DNA of 64,000 bases from Limimaricola soesokkakensis (GCF_900172345.1 NZ_FWFY01000001.1:248001-312000), one strand, 5' to 3'; positions 26,741 to 36,592 are shown, numbered from the stretch's first letter. The notes: generated by a model from the sequence alone, not told the origin. Program-made: numbers and translations.

Positions 26741-26821
26741 GGACGCAGAAGGGTCGCGCCGACGCGGCACGGACCGGCCCGCAATCGCGAGGCTGGACGG
26801 CAGGGAGAGGGGAGAGCGGAC

Positions 26822-28498
26822 ATGGTGCAGAAATCGGATATCGAGATCGCCCGCGCGGCGGACAAGCTGCCGATCCGGGAGATTGGCGCGCGGCTGGGCA
26901 TCGGCGAGGCCGACCTGCTGCCTTACGGGCATGACAAGGCCAAGATCTCGCAACGCTTCATTGACAGCCTCGAAGGCCAGCCCGATGGCAAGCTGATCCT
27001 GGTGACGGCGATCAATCCGACCCCCGCCGGCGAAGGCAAGACCACCACCACCGTTGGGCTAGGCGATGCGATCAACCGGATCGGCCGCCGCGCCGCGATC
27101 TGCATCCGCGAAGCCTCGCTCGGGCCGAATTTCGGCATGAAGGGCGGGGCGGCAGGCGGCGGTTACGCGCAGATCGTGCCGATGGAGGAGATGAACCTCC
27201 ATTTCACCGGCGATTTCCACGCGATCACCAGTGCCCACAACCTGCTCGCGGCGATGATCGACAACCACATCTACTGGGGCAACGATCTCGACATCGACAC
27301 CCGCCGCATCACATGGCGCCGGGTGATCGACATGAACGACCGGGCGCTGCGGCAGATCACCGCGAGCCTTGGCGGCGTGACCAACGGTTTCCCGCGCGAG
27401 GCGGGGTTCGACATCACCGTCGCGTCCGAAGTCATGGCAATCCTCTGCCTCGCCACCGATTTGCGCGATCTGCAAGGGCGGCTGGGCGACATGATCGTGG
27501 CCTACAGGCGTGACAGGTCGCCGGTCTTTGCCCGCGACCTCAAGGCCGATGGCGCGATGACGGTGTTGCTGCGCGATGCGATGCAGCCCAACCTCGTGCA
27601 GACGCTCGAGAACAACCCCGCCTTCGTGCATGGCGGCCCTTTCGCCAACATCGCGCATGGCTGCAACTCGGTCATTGCCACCCGGACGGCGCTCAAGCTT
27701 GCCGATTTCGTGGTGACCGAGGCCGGCTTCGGCGCCGATCTGGGGGCGGAAAAGTTCTTCGACATCAAGTGCCGCAAGGCCGGTCTGCATCCCGACGCGG
27801 CGGTGCTGGTGGCGACGATCCGGGCGCTGAAGATGAATGGCGGCACCGCCAAGGAGGATCTCGGCACGCCGGATGCCGAGGCCGTCGCGCGCGGCTGCGC
27901 CAATCTCGGGCGGCACCTCGCCAATCTCAAGGGCTTCGGCGTGCCGGTGATCGTGGCGATCAACCACTTCGCGGGCGACAGCGAGGCGGAGATCGCGGCC
28001 GTCATGGACTATGTTCACCAGCACGGCTCCGAGGCGGTGCTGTGCCGGCATTGGGCCGAGGGCGGCAAGGGCGCCGAGGCGCTGGCCGAGCGGGTCGTGA
28101 AGCTGGCCGAGAGCGGCGCTTCCGCCTTCGCACCGCTCTACGAGGACGAGATGGGCCTCTTCGACAAGATCGACACCATCGCCCGGCGCATCTACCACGC
28201 CGATCAGGCCATCGCGGATGCCAAGATCCGCGACCAGCTCCATGCTTGGGAGGCACAGGGCTACGGCCATCTGCCGGTCTGCATGGCCAAGACGCAATAT
28301 TCCTTCACCACCGATCCGACCCGTCGCGGCGCGCCTACCGGCCACGACGTGCCGGTCCGTGAGGTGCGGCTGTCGGCGGGGGCGGGCTTCGTCGTCGCGG
28401 TCTGCGGCGAGATCATGACCATGCCCGGCCTGCCGAGCCGCCCCGCCGCCGAGAAGATCCGCCTGTGCGAAGCCGGCCATGTCGAGGGTCTGTTCTAG
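26822..28498 (+). CDS. fhs: formate--tetrahydrofolate ligase
   Basis: This 558-residue enzyme makes 10-formyl-tetrahydrofolate from formate, THF and ATP. The nucleotide-binding motif [14 protein letters not shown] is near residues 64-77. [16 protein letters not shown] and [13 protein letters not shown] are further family signatures. GGGGAGAG just before the ATG is the ribosome site. It is grouped with folD, the next step of the C1-folate branch, with a chorismate mutase gene between. Confidence 0.96.
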   Translation: MVQKSDIEIARAADKLPIREIGARLGIGEADLLPYGHDKAKISQRFIDSLEGQPDGKLILVTAINPTPAGEGKTTTTVGLGDAINRIGRRAAICIREASLGPNFGMKGGAAGGGYAQIVPMEEMNLHFTGDFHAITSAHNLLAAMIDNHIYWGNDLDIDTRRITWRRVIDMNDRALRQITASLGGVTNGFPREAGFDITVASEVMAILCLATDLRDLQGRLGDMIVAYRRDRSPVFARDLKADGAMTVLLRDAMQPNLVQTLENNPAFVHGGPFANIAHGCNSVIATRTALKLADFVVTEAGFGADLGAEKFFDIKCRKAGLHPDAAVLVATIRALKMNGGTAKEDLGTPDAEAVARGCANLGRHLANLKGFGVPVIVAINHFAGDSEAEIAAVMDYVHQHGSEAVLCRHWAEGGKGAEALAERVVKLAESGASAFAPLYEDEMGLFDKIDTIARRIYHADQAIADAKIRDQLHAWEAQGYGHLPVCMAKTQYSFTTDPTRRGAPTGHDVPVREVRLSAGAGFVVAVCGEIMTMPGLPSRPAAEKIRLCEAGHVEGLF

Positions 28499-28520
28499 GC
28501 CGCCGCACTGTGGGAAAAGG

Positions 28521-28543
28521 CCCCCGAACGAGCTTTCGGAGGG
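28521..28543 (+). promoter_or_regulatory. hairpin that can sequester the chorismate mutase ribosome site
   Basis: CCCCCGAA (28521-28528) pairs with TTCGG-A-GG (28535-28542) with one internal mismatch and a 6-nt loop. The 3' arm contains the GGAGGG Shine-Dalgarno (28538-28543) for the ATG at 28550. It may act as a weak fhs terminator or lower translation of the next gene. Confidence 0.4.
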
Positions 28544-28549
28544 TTTCGA

Positions 28550-28855
28550 ATGACGGCAGCGGCCGAAATCGGCGACATGGCGGCGCTCAGGCGCGAGATC
28601 GACGCGATCGATGCGGAGCTGGTGCGCTTGCTGGCGCGCCGCTCGACGATGATCGAACGTGCGATCGAGCTGAAACCGGGCGAGGGACTGCCCGCGCGGA
28701 TCGAGAGCCGGGTGCAGGACGTGCTCGACAAGGTGATCGCCCGCGCCCATGCCGAGGGGCTCGATACCGGCCTTGCGGAGCGGCTGTGGCGCGAGATGAT
28801 GGAGCATTTCATCGCACGCGAGGAAGAGGTTCTGGGCAAGGGAGACGCCGAATGA
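28550..28855 (+). CDS. monofunctional chorismate mutase (AroQ class)
   Basis: This 101-residue all-helical protein converts chorismate to prephenate for Phe/Tyr synthesis. The AroQ pattern is visible: [20 protein letters not shown] with the helix-1 Arg, Lys in [11 protein letters not shown]-x-x-V-x-D spacing in [13 protein letters not shown], and a terminal helix ([14 protein letters not shown]). It lies between fhs and folD, and its stop overlaps the folD ATG (ATGA). The operon partner is metabolically unrelated, which may reflect shared chorismate/folate demand. Confidence 0.85.
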   Translation: MTAAAEIGDMAALRREIDAIDAELVRLLARRSTMIERAIELKPGEGLPARIESRVQDVLDKVIARAHAEGLDTGLAERLWREMMEHFIAREEEVLGKGDAE

Positions 28856-29745
28856 GCGCCACCATCATCGACGGCAAGGCCTTCGCCGCCGACATCCGTA
28901 GCCGGGTGGCCGAACAGGTCGCGGCGTTGAAAACCGATCACGGTATCACCCCCGGTCTCGCCGTGGTGCTGGTCGGCTCCGACGCGGCCTCCGAGGTCTA
29001 TGTACGGTCCAAGGGCCGGATGACGGTCGAGGTCGGCATGGAGAGCTTCGAGCATCGCCTGCCCGAAGAGACCTCCGAGGCCGATCTGCTGGCGCTTATC
29101 GCGCAGCTGAACGCCGACCCGGCAGTGCATGGCATCCTGGTGCAGCTGCCGCTGCCTGGGCACATGAATTCCGACGCGGTGATCAACGCCATCGATCCGA
29201 CCAAGGACGTGGACGGGTTTCACATCTCCAATGTCGGCCTGTTGGGCACCGGGCAGAAGGCGATGGTGCCCTGCACGCCGCTGGGTTGCCTGATGATGCT
29301 GCGCGAGCATCTGGGTGACATGTCGGGCAAGGAGGCCATCGTCATCGGTCGCTCCAACATCGTCGGCAAGCCGATGGCGCATCTTCTGCTGGGCGAGAGC
29401 TGCACGGTAAGCATCGCGCACAGCCGTACGAAGGACATCGCCGACGTGGTGCGCCGCGCCGACATCGTGGTGGCGGCGGTGGGCCGGCCCAAGATGATCA
29501 AGGGCGACTGGATCAAGCCGGGCGCCACGGTGATCGACGTGGGCATCAACCGTGTCGAGGCCGAGGGCGGCAAGACACGGCTCGTGGGCGATGTCGATTT
29601 CGACGCAGCCCGCGAGGTCGCGGGGGCGATCACCCCGGTGCCCGGCGGTGTCGGACCGATGACCATCGCCTGCCTGCTCGCCAACACGCTGACCGCCGCT
29701 TGTCGGGCGAACGGCCTGCCAGAGCCCGAGGGGCTGACGGTCTGA
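28852..29745 (+). CDS. folD: bifunctional methylene-THF dehydrogenase / methenyl-THF cyclohydrolase FolD
   Basis: This 297-residue enzyme interconverts methylene-, methenyl- and 10-formyl-THF with NADP. Catalytic Lys lies in [16 protein letters not shown] is the substrate motif, and [16 protein letters not shown] with [12 protein letters not shown] are FolD signatures. It is translated from an ATGA overlap with the chorismate mutase gene. Together with Fhs it forms the formate-to-methylene-THF route. Confidence 0.96.
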   Translation: MSATIIDGKAFAADIRSRVAEQVAALKTDHGITPGLAVVLVGSDAASEVYVRSKGRMTVEVGMESFEHRLPEETSEADLLALIAQLNADPAVHGILVQLPLPGHMNSDAVINAIDPTKDVDGFHISNVGLLGTGQKAMVPCTPLGCLMMLREHLGDMSGKEAIVIGRSNIVGKPMAHLLLGESCTVSIAHSRTKDIADVVRRADIVVAAVGRPKMIKGDWIKPGATVIDVGINRVEAEGGKTRLVGDVDFDAAREVAGAITPVPGGVGPMTIACLLANTLTAACRANGLPEPEGLTV

Positions 29746-29752
29746 TCCCGGG

Positions 29753-30442
29753 CTAGAAGCGCCTGCGTCCCCGCCCCGTGCCCTTGCGTGCGGGGTAGGG
29801 GACGAGCAGGGGCTTGGCACCCGTGAGCACCGCGAAAGCCGGGCTGCCGATCAGCGCCGCGAACTCCGGTGCGGTGGCGGGCATGCCGCCGGTATAGGCG
29901 CCATAGGCAGGCAGGATCATTCGGTCCGCGTCGAACAGGAAGCATGGCCTTGTTCCGCCGCAACCGGGCAAGCCGAGCTTGGGATGGTAATGCCCTGACA
30001 ATTCGCCCCGCGCGCCCGGCTCGGCAATGTGGCGGAAGACGAGCGGACCGATGACCAGCTCGGCGTGATGCTCGCCCGGCAGTCCCGCCGGTCCGGGATC
30101 GTGATTGCCCTCGACCCAGTGCCAGGCGCGTCCTTCGATCAGCGAGACGAGATGCGCGCGGTCCTCGCCGTCCAGCCCGTTCGCGGCGTCGAGATCGTCG
30201 AAGCTGTCGCCCAAACAGAGCACGCCGCCAGCGCCCGTTTCCAGAAGATCCGCCTCCAGCCGCTCCAGCGTCGCGCGGGTCTCGTAGGGCGGCAGCATGG
30301 TGCCGCGACGGCGCGCGATGCGCTCGGACTTGCCGAAATGCAGGTCCGAGACGATTAGCAGGTCCCGCGCGGCCCAGTAGAGCGCGCCGGAGCCCAGCGC
30401 ACAGAGCGTCTCGCCTTGAAAGGGGATCTCGATTCCGTTCAT
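29753..30442 (-). CDS. pdeM: ligase-associated DNA damage response endonuclease PdeM (metallophosphatase)
   Basis: This calcineurin-like metallophosphoesterase of about 229 residues has the metal motifs SDLHFGKSER, GDSFDD, EGNHD and GHYHPK. It belongs to the PdeM family encoded with Lhr-type helicase, exonuclease and ATP-dependent ligase genes in DNA repair clusters. The start MNGIEIPFQGE at 30442 matches the domain; an in-frame ATG at 30475 with GGGAGG upstream is an alternative and would lie 16 nt after the helicase stop. It is downstream of the helicase on the same strand and tail-to-tail with folD. No ligase or exonuclease gene is adjacent. Confidence 0.85.
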   Translation of the reverse strand: MNGIEIPFQGETLCALGSGALYWAARDLLIVSDLHFGKSERIARRRGTMLPPYETRATLERLEADLLETGAGGVLCLGDSFDDLDAANGLDGEDRAHLVSLIEGRAWHWVEGNHDPGPAGLPGEHHAELVIGPLVFRHIAEPGARGELSGHYHPKLGLPGCGGTRPCFLFDADRMILPAYGAYTGGMPATAPEFAALIGSPAFAVLTGAKPLLVPYPARKGTGRGRRRF

Positions 30443-30491
30443 GGAACGGTCCCATGCCCGCGTGGGACGCCGCATGCAAGCGGGACCTCCC

Positions 30492-32924
30492 TCACACCCC
30501 CGCGACGTTGGGGGCTCCGAAGGCCGCGAGACCCGATTCCTTCAACAGGCGGGCCGCCTCCTCCTCGGCCAGCCGCTCGCGGCCGGCACCCGCGACGGGC
30601 ACCCGGTCGCGCTCGAGCAGCATAGCGGCGGCCAGCGGGGTGGGGCGGGTGGCGCGGACGAGATCGACCCGGCCCTTGGTGCGCTCTAGCATTTCCTCGA
30701 CCCGGGCGAAGTCGACGAGACCGCGCATCGCCTCTTCGCGGGTGACCCGCAGGATCAGGTGCTCGGGGTCGTATTTCGCCAGCGTGTCGTACAGGATGTC
30801 GGAGCTGAACGTCGCCTGCCGGCCGGTCTTGCGGACCTGCGGCAGGTTCTTCTCGATCAGCCCGGCGATGCTCGCCACGCCCCGGAAGGTGCGCTTCATC
30901 ACTGCGTTCGAGGTCAGCCAGCCTTCCAGCCCCTCGCGCAACTCGCGCGCCTCGAATAGCGGCGCCGGATCGGTGAGCTCGTCGAGCCCCCAGATCAGCG
31001 TCGCGTAGTCGGTGCCGACGAAGCCTAAGGGGTGCAGGCCCAGCGTCTCCATCCGCCGTGTCAGAAGCAGACCCAGCGTCTGCTGCGCGTGGCGGCCCGC
31101 GAAGGTGTGGAAGCAGGCATGGTGACGCCCGTCATGCTCGAAGGTCTCCACGAGGATGCGGCCCCGCTCGGGCATCTTCGACACCTCACGCTGGAGATGC
31201 AGCCAGTCGCGCGTATGGGGCGGCAGTTCGGGCCAGTCGGGGCGTTGCAGATCGTCGAGGATGCGATGCGCGAGCTGCGCCGAGGTTGGCATCTTGGCCC
31301 CGGCATAGGTGGCGATGCGCGGTTCGCGATCGGCGCGGCGAGTGACCTCCACCGTCATTTCGCGCAGCGTCTCGTAGCGCACGACCTGCCCGCCGATGAG
31401 AAACGTGTCGCCCGGGGTGAGCGATGAGGCGAATCCTTCCTCGACCTCGCCCAAGGGCTTGCCGCCGCCGCCGCGCATCCGCACCTTCAGCATGTCGGCA
31501 TCTTGGATCGTGCCGATATTCATGCGGATGCGCAAACTGGAGCGCGGGTCGCGCAGCTGCCACAGCCCGTCGGGGCGCCGCAGCAATCGCTTCCACTTGT
31601 CATAGGCGCGCAGCGCATAGCCGCCGGTGGCCACGAAATCGAGGCAGTCGTCGAATTGCGCCCGGCTGATCCCGGCATAGGGACCGACGCTCTTCACCTC
31701 GGAAAAGAGCGCGTCCTCATCGAAAGGTCCGGCGCAGGCGGTGATCATGATGTGCTGGCAAAGCACGTCGAGGGGGCCGGGGCCGCGCGGGCTGCCGTCG
31801 AGCTCGTGGTCACGCACCGCCTCGAGCGCCGCCATGCATTCGACCACCTCGAAACGATTGGCGGGCACCAGAAGCGCCTTGGATGGCGCGTTGTAGTGGT
31901 GGTTGGCCCGGCCGATGCGCTGCACAAGCCGCTTGATGTTCTTGGGCGCGCCGATCTGGATCACCAGATCCACGTCGCCCCAGTCGATCCCGAGATCGAG
32001 ACTGCCGGTGCAGACGATGGCGCGCAGCTCGCCCGCGACCATCGCGGCCTCGACATTCTCGCGCACCTGTCGTGACAGGCTGCCATGGTGGATGCCAATC
32101 GGCAGATCGTCCTCATTGGCGAGCCAGAGCTTGTGAAAGAAGATCTCGGCCTGGGCGCGGGTGTTGTGGAAGATCAGCGTGGTCTTGTGTTGTTTCACCT
32201 GCGCCAGCACCTCGCGCACGGCATAGCCGCCGCCTGCGCCGGCCCATGGCGGTGGCGCCTCAGTGCGCAACATCGAGATGTCGGGGTCGGGGCCGGGATC
32301 GGCCTCGATAATCTCGCACGGGTCGGGATGCCGCGCGAGTTGCGCGGCCAGCGCCTCGGGGTCGTCCACCGTGGCCGAAAGCCCGACCCGGCGCAGCCCA
32401 GGGGCCAGGCTTTCGAGCCGTCCCAGCGACAGCATCAGCTGGTCGCCGCGCTTGCCCTCCATCAGCGCGTGGATCTCATCGACCACGACCCGTTGCAGCC
32501 CGGCAAAGATGCGCGGTGCGTCCTCGTAGGAGATCATCAGCGCGAGGCTCTCGGGCGTGGTCAGCAGTACATGCGGCGGATCGGCGCGCTGGCGTTTCTT
32601 GGCGGTCTGCTTGGTGTCGCCGGTCCGATCCTCGATCCGGATCGGCAGACCCATTTCTTCGACCGGGATGGTCAAGTTGCGCCTGATGTCAGTGGCGAGA
32701 GCCTTCAGCGGCGAGACGTAGAGCGTGTGGAGCCCCTTGTGATCGCCCTCCGCCAGCTCGGCAAGCGTCGGCAGGAAACCCGCGAGCGTCTTGCCGCCAC
32801 CGGTCGGTGCGATGAGCATGAGCGCGGCCGCGTCGGACCGGTCGAGCATTTCCTGCTGGTGCGGGTGAACGCTCCAGCCGCGTTTGGAAAACCAGTCCTC
32901 GAAAATGGGGGGCAGGGCGCTCAT
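30492..32924 (-). CDS. lhr: ligase-associated DEXH-box helicase (Lhr-like)
   Basis: This superfamily 2 DNA helicase of about 810 residues has Walker A APTGGGKT near residue 42, TPESLALM, DEIH (VVDEIHALMEGKRGDQ), SATV and motif VI QRIGRANH. A C-terminal Lhr core domain and winged helix follow. It probably translocates on ssDNA during repair with PdeM. ATGs at 32933 and 32924 are both possible; the second is preceded by GGGGGT. It lies directly downstream of the MarR gene (gap of 22-31 nt). Confidence 0.9.
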   Translation of the reverse strand: MSALPPIFEDWFSKRGWSVHPHQQEMLDRSDAAALMLIAPTGGGKTLAGFLPTLAELAEGDHKGLHTLYVSPLKALATDIRRNLTIPVEEMGLPIRIEDRTGDTKQTAKKRQRADPPHVLLTTPESLALMISYEDAPRIFAGLQRVVVDEIHALMEGKRGDQLMLSLGRLESLAPGLRRVGLSATVDDPEALAAQLARHPDPCEIIEADPGPDPDISMLRTEAPPPWAGAGGGYAVREVLAQVKQHKTTLIFHNTRAQAEIFFHKLWLANEDDLPIGIHHGSLSRQVRENVEAAMVAGELRAIVCTGSLDLGIDWGDVDLVIQIGAPKNIKRLVQRIGRANHHYNAPSKALLVPANRFEVVECMAALEAVRDHELDGSPRGPGPLDVLCQHIMITACAGPFDEDALFSEVKSVGPYAGISRAQFDDCLDFVATGGYALRAYDKWKRLLRRPDGLWQLRDPRSSLRIRMNIGTIQDADMLKVRMRGGGGKPLGEVEEGFASSLTPGDTFLIGGQVVRYETLREMTVEVTRRADREPRIATYAGAKMPTSAQLAHRILDDLQRPDWPELPPHTRDWLHLQREVSKMPERGRILVETFEHDGRHHACFHTFAGRHAQQTLGLLLTRRMETLGLHPLGFVGTDYATLIWGLDELTDPAPLFEARELREGLEGWLTSNAVMKRTFRGVASIAGLIEKNLPQVRKTGRQATFSSDILYDTLAKYDPEHLILRVTREEAMRGLVDFARVEEMLERTKGRVDLVRATRPTPLAAAMLLERDRVPVAGAGRERLAEEEAARLLKESGLAAFGAPNVAGV

Positions 32925-32955
32925 CACCCCCATCTAGGGCGCGCGCCCCCCGCTT

Positions 32956-33561
32956 TCAAAGCGCGGCGAGCTTCTGCGCCAGATCGTCGCGCAGCCGACC
33001 GATCCGGTTCTCCAGATCCGCCTCGTCGGCGGTGGCGCCGGTTTCGGACCAGTGCGAGAACCGCTCCAGCAGCGGCAACAGGGTTTCGCGCTCCTCCACC
33101 GTCCAGTCGGAAAGAAACCCGCCCAGAAGCAGGAACTTGTAGCGCCGCACCGCCTCGACGATGGCCAGCCCCGAGGGGGTGAGCGCAACGATGGTTCGCC
33201 GCGCGTCCGCTTGGCTCGCGGCGCGTTCGGCAAAGCCGCGCGCGATCAGGTCCGAGACAATTCGGCTGGCGCGCGACGGGTCAATGTTGAGCCGCTGCGC
33301 CACGGTCGAAACCATGGTCTCCTCGGCGGGATCGTCGCCGAACTCGTTGGCAGGCGCATGGATCGCGATCATCACGTCGAGCTGCGCGAGATCGAGCGGC
33401 AGCCCCAGTTCAGAGAGCGCCCGGTGCCCCAGCTCGCGCGTGCGCACCCGTCGGCGCCAGCGTTGCAGCACCGCGTCGAAGGCGAGTGCCGCCCGCGTCA
33501 CCTCCGGATCGATCCCGGCCCGCGCCATGTCCCCGATCAGTTCCTCGTCGCGTTCGGCCAT
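32956..33561 (-). CDS. MarR-family transcriptional regulator
   Basis: This 201-residue winged-helix regulator has its DNA-binding core around 75-150 (STVAQRLNIDPSRASRIVSDL, wing RAASQADARRTIVALT). The start MAERDEELIG at 33561 is preferred because AAAGGCGGGG precedes it; an extension to 33594 is possible. It is divergent from a DHA2 efflux pump, the usual arrangement for a repressor that releases the pump gene when it binds a drug-like ligand. An inverted repeat lies between the genes. Confidence 0.87.
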   Translation of the reverse strand: MAERDEELIGDMARAGIDPEVTRAALAFDAVLQRWRRRVRTRELGHRALSELGLPLDLAQLDVMIAIHAPANEFGDDPAEETMVSTVAQRLNIDPSRASRIVSDLIARGFAERAASQADARRTIVALTPSGLAIVEAVRRYKFLLLGGFLSDWTVEERETLLPLLERFSHWSETGATADEADLENRIGRLRDDLAQKLAAL

Positions 33562-33587
33562 TCCCCGCCTTTCCAAATTGCATGCCA

Positions 33588-33610
33588 TTGACATGAATCT
33601 GCTAGTGTCA
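33588..33610. promoter_or_regulatory. inverted repeat in the MarR/efflux intergenic region
   Basis: TGACA (33589-33593) and TGTCA (33606-33610) are separated by 12 nt, overlapping a TTGACA-like -35 (33588-33593). A MarR dimer bound here would block the plus-strand promoter for the transporter. The site is inferred from symmetry only. Confidence 0.4.
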
Positions 33611-33699
33611 CATATCTGGCGTCACCGCCCCGTTTCCGCAAGCCTCTCCGCCCTTCGGCGGAGCGTGCAGACTTGTACTCTGATAGCCCGGAGTTTCGC

Positions 33700-35187
33700 A
33701 TGACCGCCACACCCCAAGCCATGGAGACGCCCGGCCATCATCGGCGACTGGCCATCTGGGCGGTGGCGGTGACGCTTTTCGTGGCCTCGACCGGCCAGAC
33801 CATCGTATCCACGGCGCTGCCGGTGATCACCGCCGATCTCGGAGGGCTGAACCGGATGACCTGGGTGGTCACGGCCTATCTTCTGGCCTCGACCGTCGGT
33901 GCGCCGATCTTCGGCAAGCTGGGCGACCTGTTCGGTCGCAAGGCGGTGATGCAGGCCGGGCTGGGGGTGTTCACGCTTGGCGCACTGATCTGCGGCGTCG
34001 CGCCGTCGATGGAAGTGCTGATTGCGGGACGCGCGGTCCAAGGGCTGGGCGGTGGGGGCCTGATCGTGGTGGCGATGGCGGTGGTGGCCGACCTGCTGCC
34101 CCCGCGCGAACGTAGCCGCGTGCAGGGCGCGCTGGGCGGGGTGTTCGGCCTCTCCACGGTAGTGGGACCGCTGGTCGGGGGCTTTCTGGTGCAAAGCCTC
34201 GGCTGGCACTGGATCTTCTTCGCCAACCTGCCGGTGGTCGCCGTCGCATGGGTCGTGCTGCAATCGGCGCTGCGGGGCCGCGCGCCGGGCGCCCGGCCTC
34301 GGATCGACGTGGCGGGGGCGGCGCTCTTGACCGCGACTTTGTCGGGGCTGGTGCTGGTAACGAGCATGGGCGGCACCGTGCTGGGCTGGGGCGAGCCGGC
34401 GATGCTAGCGCTGATCGGCGCGACGTTGGCGTCGCTCATGGGGTTCCTCTTCGTCGAAAGCCGTGCCGTGGCGCCGATCCTGCCGCTATCGCTGTTCCGG
34501 CTCAACGCGGTGGCGGTGGTCAACGCGGCGGGGCTGTTGGTCGGCATGGCGATGTTTGGCACGATCACCTTCTTGCCTCTCTATCTGCAAGTGGTGCAGG
34601 GAGTCTCGCCGGTGTTGTCGGGGATGTTCCTGCTTCCGATGATGGGGGGGCTGATCGGCGCCTCGATGGTCTCAGGGCGGGTGATGGGCCGTACGGGCCG
34701 CTACAAGGCTTTACCGGTGGCTTCCACCGCGCTGTTGGCCTTGGCGATGCTGGGTCTGTCACGGCTTGGTCCCGACACGCCGCTCTGGCAGGTCTTGGCA
34801 TTGATGATGGCCACCGGGCTTGGCATCGGGCCGATGATGAGCGTCGGCGTCGCGGCGATCCAGAACGCGGTGCCGCGCTCGATGCTGGGTGTAGGCACCG
34901 CAAGCGCCAACATGTTCCGGCTTATCGGCGGCTCGCTCGGCACCTCTATCTTCGGGGCGGTGTTCGGCGCCGGACTGGCGCAGAACCTCGCGGGCCGCGT
35001 CGAGGGGGCGGGGCTCGGCACGATCAGCCGCGACAGCGTGATGGCGCTAGATCCGCAGCTGCGCGAGAGCGTGCTGGCAGGCTTCGCCGCGGCGCTCGAC
35101 CCGATCTTCCTGCTGGCGGCAGGGATAGCCACGTTGGCCTTCGCCGTCACGCTGCTCTTGCGAGAGGTGCCCTTGGCCGAAGCGTGA
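33700..35187 (+). CDS. MFS multidrug efflux transporter, DHA2 (EmrB/QacA) type
   Basis: This 495-residue integral membrane protein has about 14 hydrophobic segments, as expected for the DHA2 family. Motif A is GKLGDLFGRK after TM2 and motif C-like GGVFGLSTVVGPLVGGFL is in TM5, typical of proton-drug antiporters. The start MTATPQAMETPG at 33700 has CGGAG 6-7 nt upstream. It is divergent from the MarR gene, which likely controls it. No membrane-fusion partner is adjacent. Substrates unknown. Confidence 0.88.
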   Translation: MTATPQAMETPGHHRRLAIWAVAVTLFVASTGQTIVSTALPVITADLGGLNRMTWVVTAYLLASTVGAPIFGKLGDLFGRKAVMQAGLGVFTLGALICGVAPSMEVLIAGRAVQGLGGGGLIVVAMAVVADLLPPRERSRVQGALGGVFGLSTVVGPLVGGFLVQSLGWHWIFFANLPVVAVAWVVLQSALRGRAPGARPRIDVAGAALLTATLSGLVLVTSMGGTVLGWGEPAMLALIGATLASLMGFLFVESRAVAPILPLSLFRLNAVAVVNAAGLLVGMAMFGTITFLPLYLQVVQGVSPVLSGMFLLPMMGGLIGASMVSGRVMGRTGRYKALPVASTALLALAMLGLSRLGPDTPLWQVLALMMATGLGIGPMMSVGVAAIQNAVPRSMLGVGTASANMFRLIGGSLGTSIFGAVFGAGLAQNLAGRVEGAGLGTISRDSVMALDPQLRESVLAGFAAALDPIFLLAAGIATLAFAVTLLLREVPLAEA

Positions 35188-35193
35188 GGGGAT

Positions 35194-36504
35194 TCAGCGC
35201 ACCACCGCGCCCTCGCGCACGAACATGTTGTCCCAGGCCCGGTCGATCAGCTCGGGCGTCATCTGGTACGGGATTCCCTCGAACTCGCAGATCGAGATGA
35301 TCTGGTCGATCAGGAATACCGGCTGGTAGTTGGCATAGACATTGCCGATGGTCGGGTACTTGGCCTTGAGCAGATGGATCAGCGCGGCTTGGCTCAGCGG
35401 CATCTTCTTCTTGCGCGCCACCAGCGCGAAGATCTTGAGGAAATCCTCCTGGCTCGGCCCGTCCACGCGGATCTTGAAGAAGATCCGGCGCAACGCAGCC
35501 TGGTCGAAGATTTCGTTGGGATGGAAGTTGGTGGAAAAGATCACCAGCGTGTCGAAGGGCACTTCGAACTTTTCGCCGGATTGCAGCGCGAGGATGTCGC
35601 GGTTCTCCTCGAGCGGCACGATCCAGCGGTTCACCAGCTTCTGGGGCGGTTCGGCCTGTCGACCCAGATCGTCGACGATGAAGACGCCGCCGGTGGCCTT
35701 GAGCTGCAACGGTGCCTGATAGGTTCGCGCCACCGGGTTGTAGACGAGATCGAGCATGTCGAGCGACAACTCGCCCCCGGTGACGACCGTGGGTCGCTCG
35801 CAGCGCACGTAGCGGGTGTCGAAGCGCGTGGTCGAACGGCGCAGCGCGTTCGGGTCCTCCGGCGCATCCTCGATGCTGGCATGGATGATCGGGTCGTAGA
35901 CGGTGATGACCTGCCCGCCATATTCGAGCGCGCGCGGCACGTAGACGAGATCGCCCAGCGCCGCGCGAATGCCGTTCGAGATCGAGGATTTGCCGTTACC
36001 GGGAGGACCGTACATGAGGATCGAGCGTCCGGCGCCGATGGCGGGCCCGAGCTGGCCGATCAGCCCGGGCGGCAGCACTAGATGCCCCATCGCCGCCTGC
36101 AGCCTGTCGCGGGTCATGGTCAGGTTGCGTACCGACTGCTTGGCAACCTGCTCACGGTAATCGGTGAGCGGCACCGGCATGGCACCGAAATATTCCGATT
36201 GCGCCAGCGCGTCGAGCGCCCGGGCCCGGCCTGCCTCGGTGAGCTGGTAGGGCATTTCGGCACTGGCACCGGGACCGGTGAGCGTGCCCATCGCCTCGAT
36301 CAGCTTCTGACCGCGCAACAGGTCGACGAGTTCCTGTGCGACGTTGACGGGCAGACAGGTGGCTCGGGCGACCTCGCTGACCAATCGGGCATTCATGCGG
36401 AAGATCGTTTTGAGGGCGATGTCGCGCATCATCACCATCGGCAGTCCGGCCGCCTCGAGGCTGCGCGGTACCTGCGGCGCCATCGCGCCGATCTGCATGT
36501 TCAT
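35194..36504 (-). CDS. AAA ATPase at the end of the Tad locus
   Basis: This 436-residue soluble ATPase has a helical/winged N-terminal part (about 20-110). An AAA domain follows, with Walker A GPPGNGKSS near residue 165, Walker B FIVDDLGR, sensor STNFHPNE and Arg finger AALRRIFFKI. I recall close relatives next to tad genes in Rhodobacterales (not searched). GGGAG precedes the ATG at 36504. It is tail-to-tail with the efflux gene (6-nt gap) and 88 nt after the TPR gene. Its role in pilus assembly or regulation is unproven. Confidence 0.75.
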   Translation of the reverse strand: MNMQIGAMAPQVPRSLEAAGLPMVMMRDIALKTIFRMNARLVSEVARATCLPVNVAQELVDLLRGQKLIEAMGTLTGPGASAEMPYQLTEAGRARALDALAQSEYFGAMPVPLTDYREQVAKQSVRNLTMTRDRLQAAMGHLVLPPGLIGQLGPAIGAGRSILMYGPPGNGKSSISNGIRAALGDLVYVPRALEYGGQVITVYDPIIHASIEDAPEDPNALRRSTTRFDTRYVRCERPTVVTGGELSLDMLDLVYNPVARTYQAPLQLKATGGVFIVDDLGRQAEPPQKLVNRWIVPLEENRDILALQSGEKFEVPFDTLVIFSTNFHPNEIFDQAALRRIFFKIRVDGPSQEDFLKIFALVARKKKMPLSQAALIHLLKAKYPTIGNVYANYQPVFLIDQIISICEFEGIPYQMTPELIDRAWDNMFVREGAVVR

Positions 36505-36592
36505 CGAGATCTCCCGTCACTGCCGCGGCCATTCGGCCCTGCCGCCAAAGCGTCGCAGGCGATTGTGGCAGCAGCGGGGAAGCAGCCCGGCG

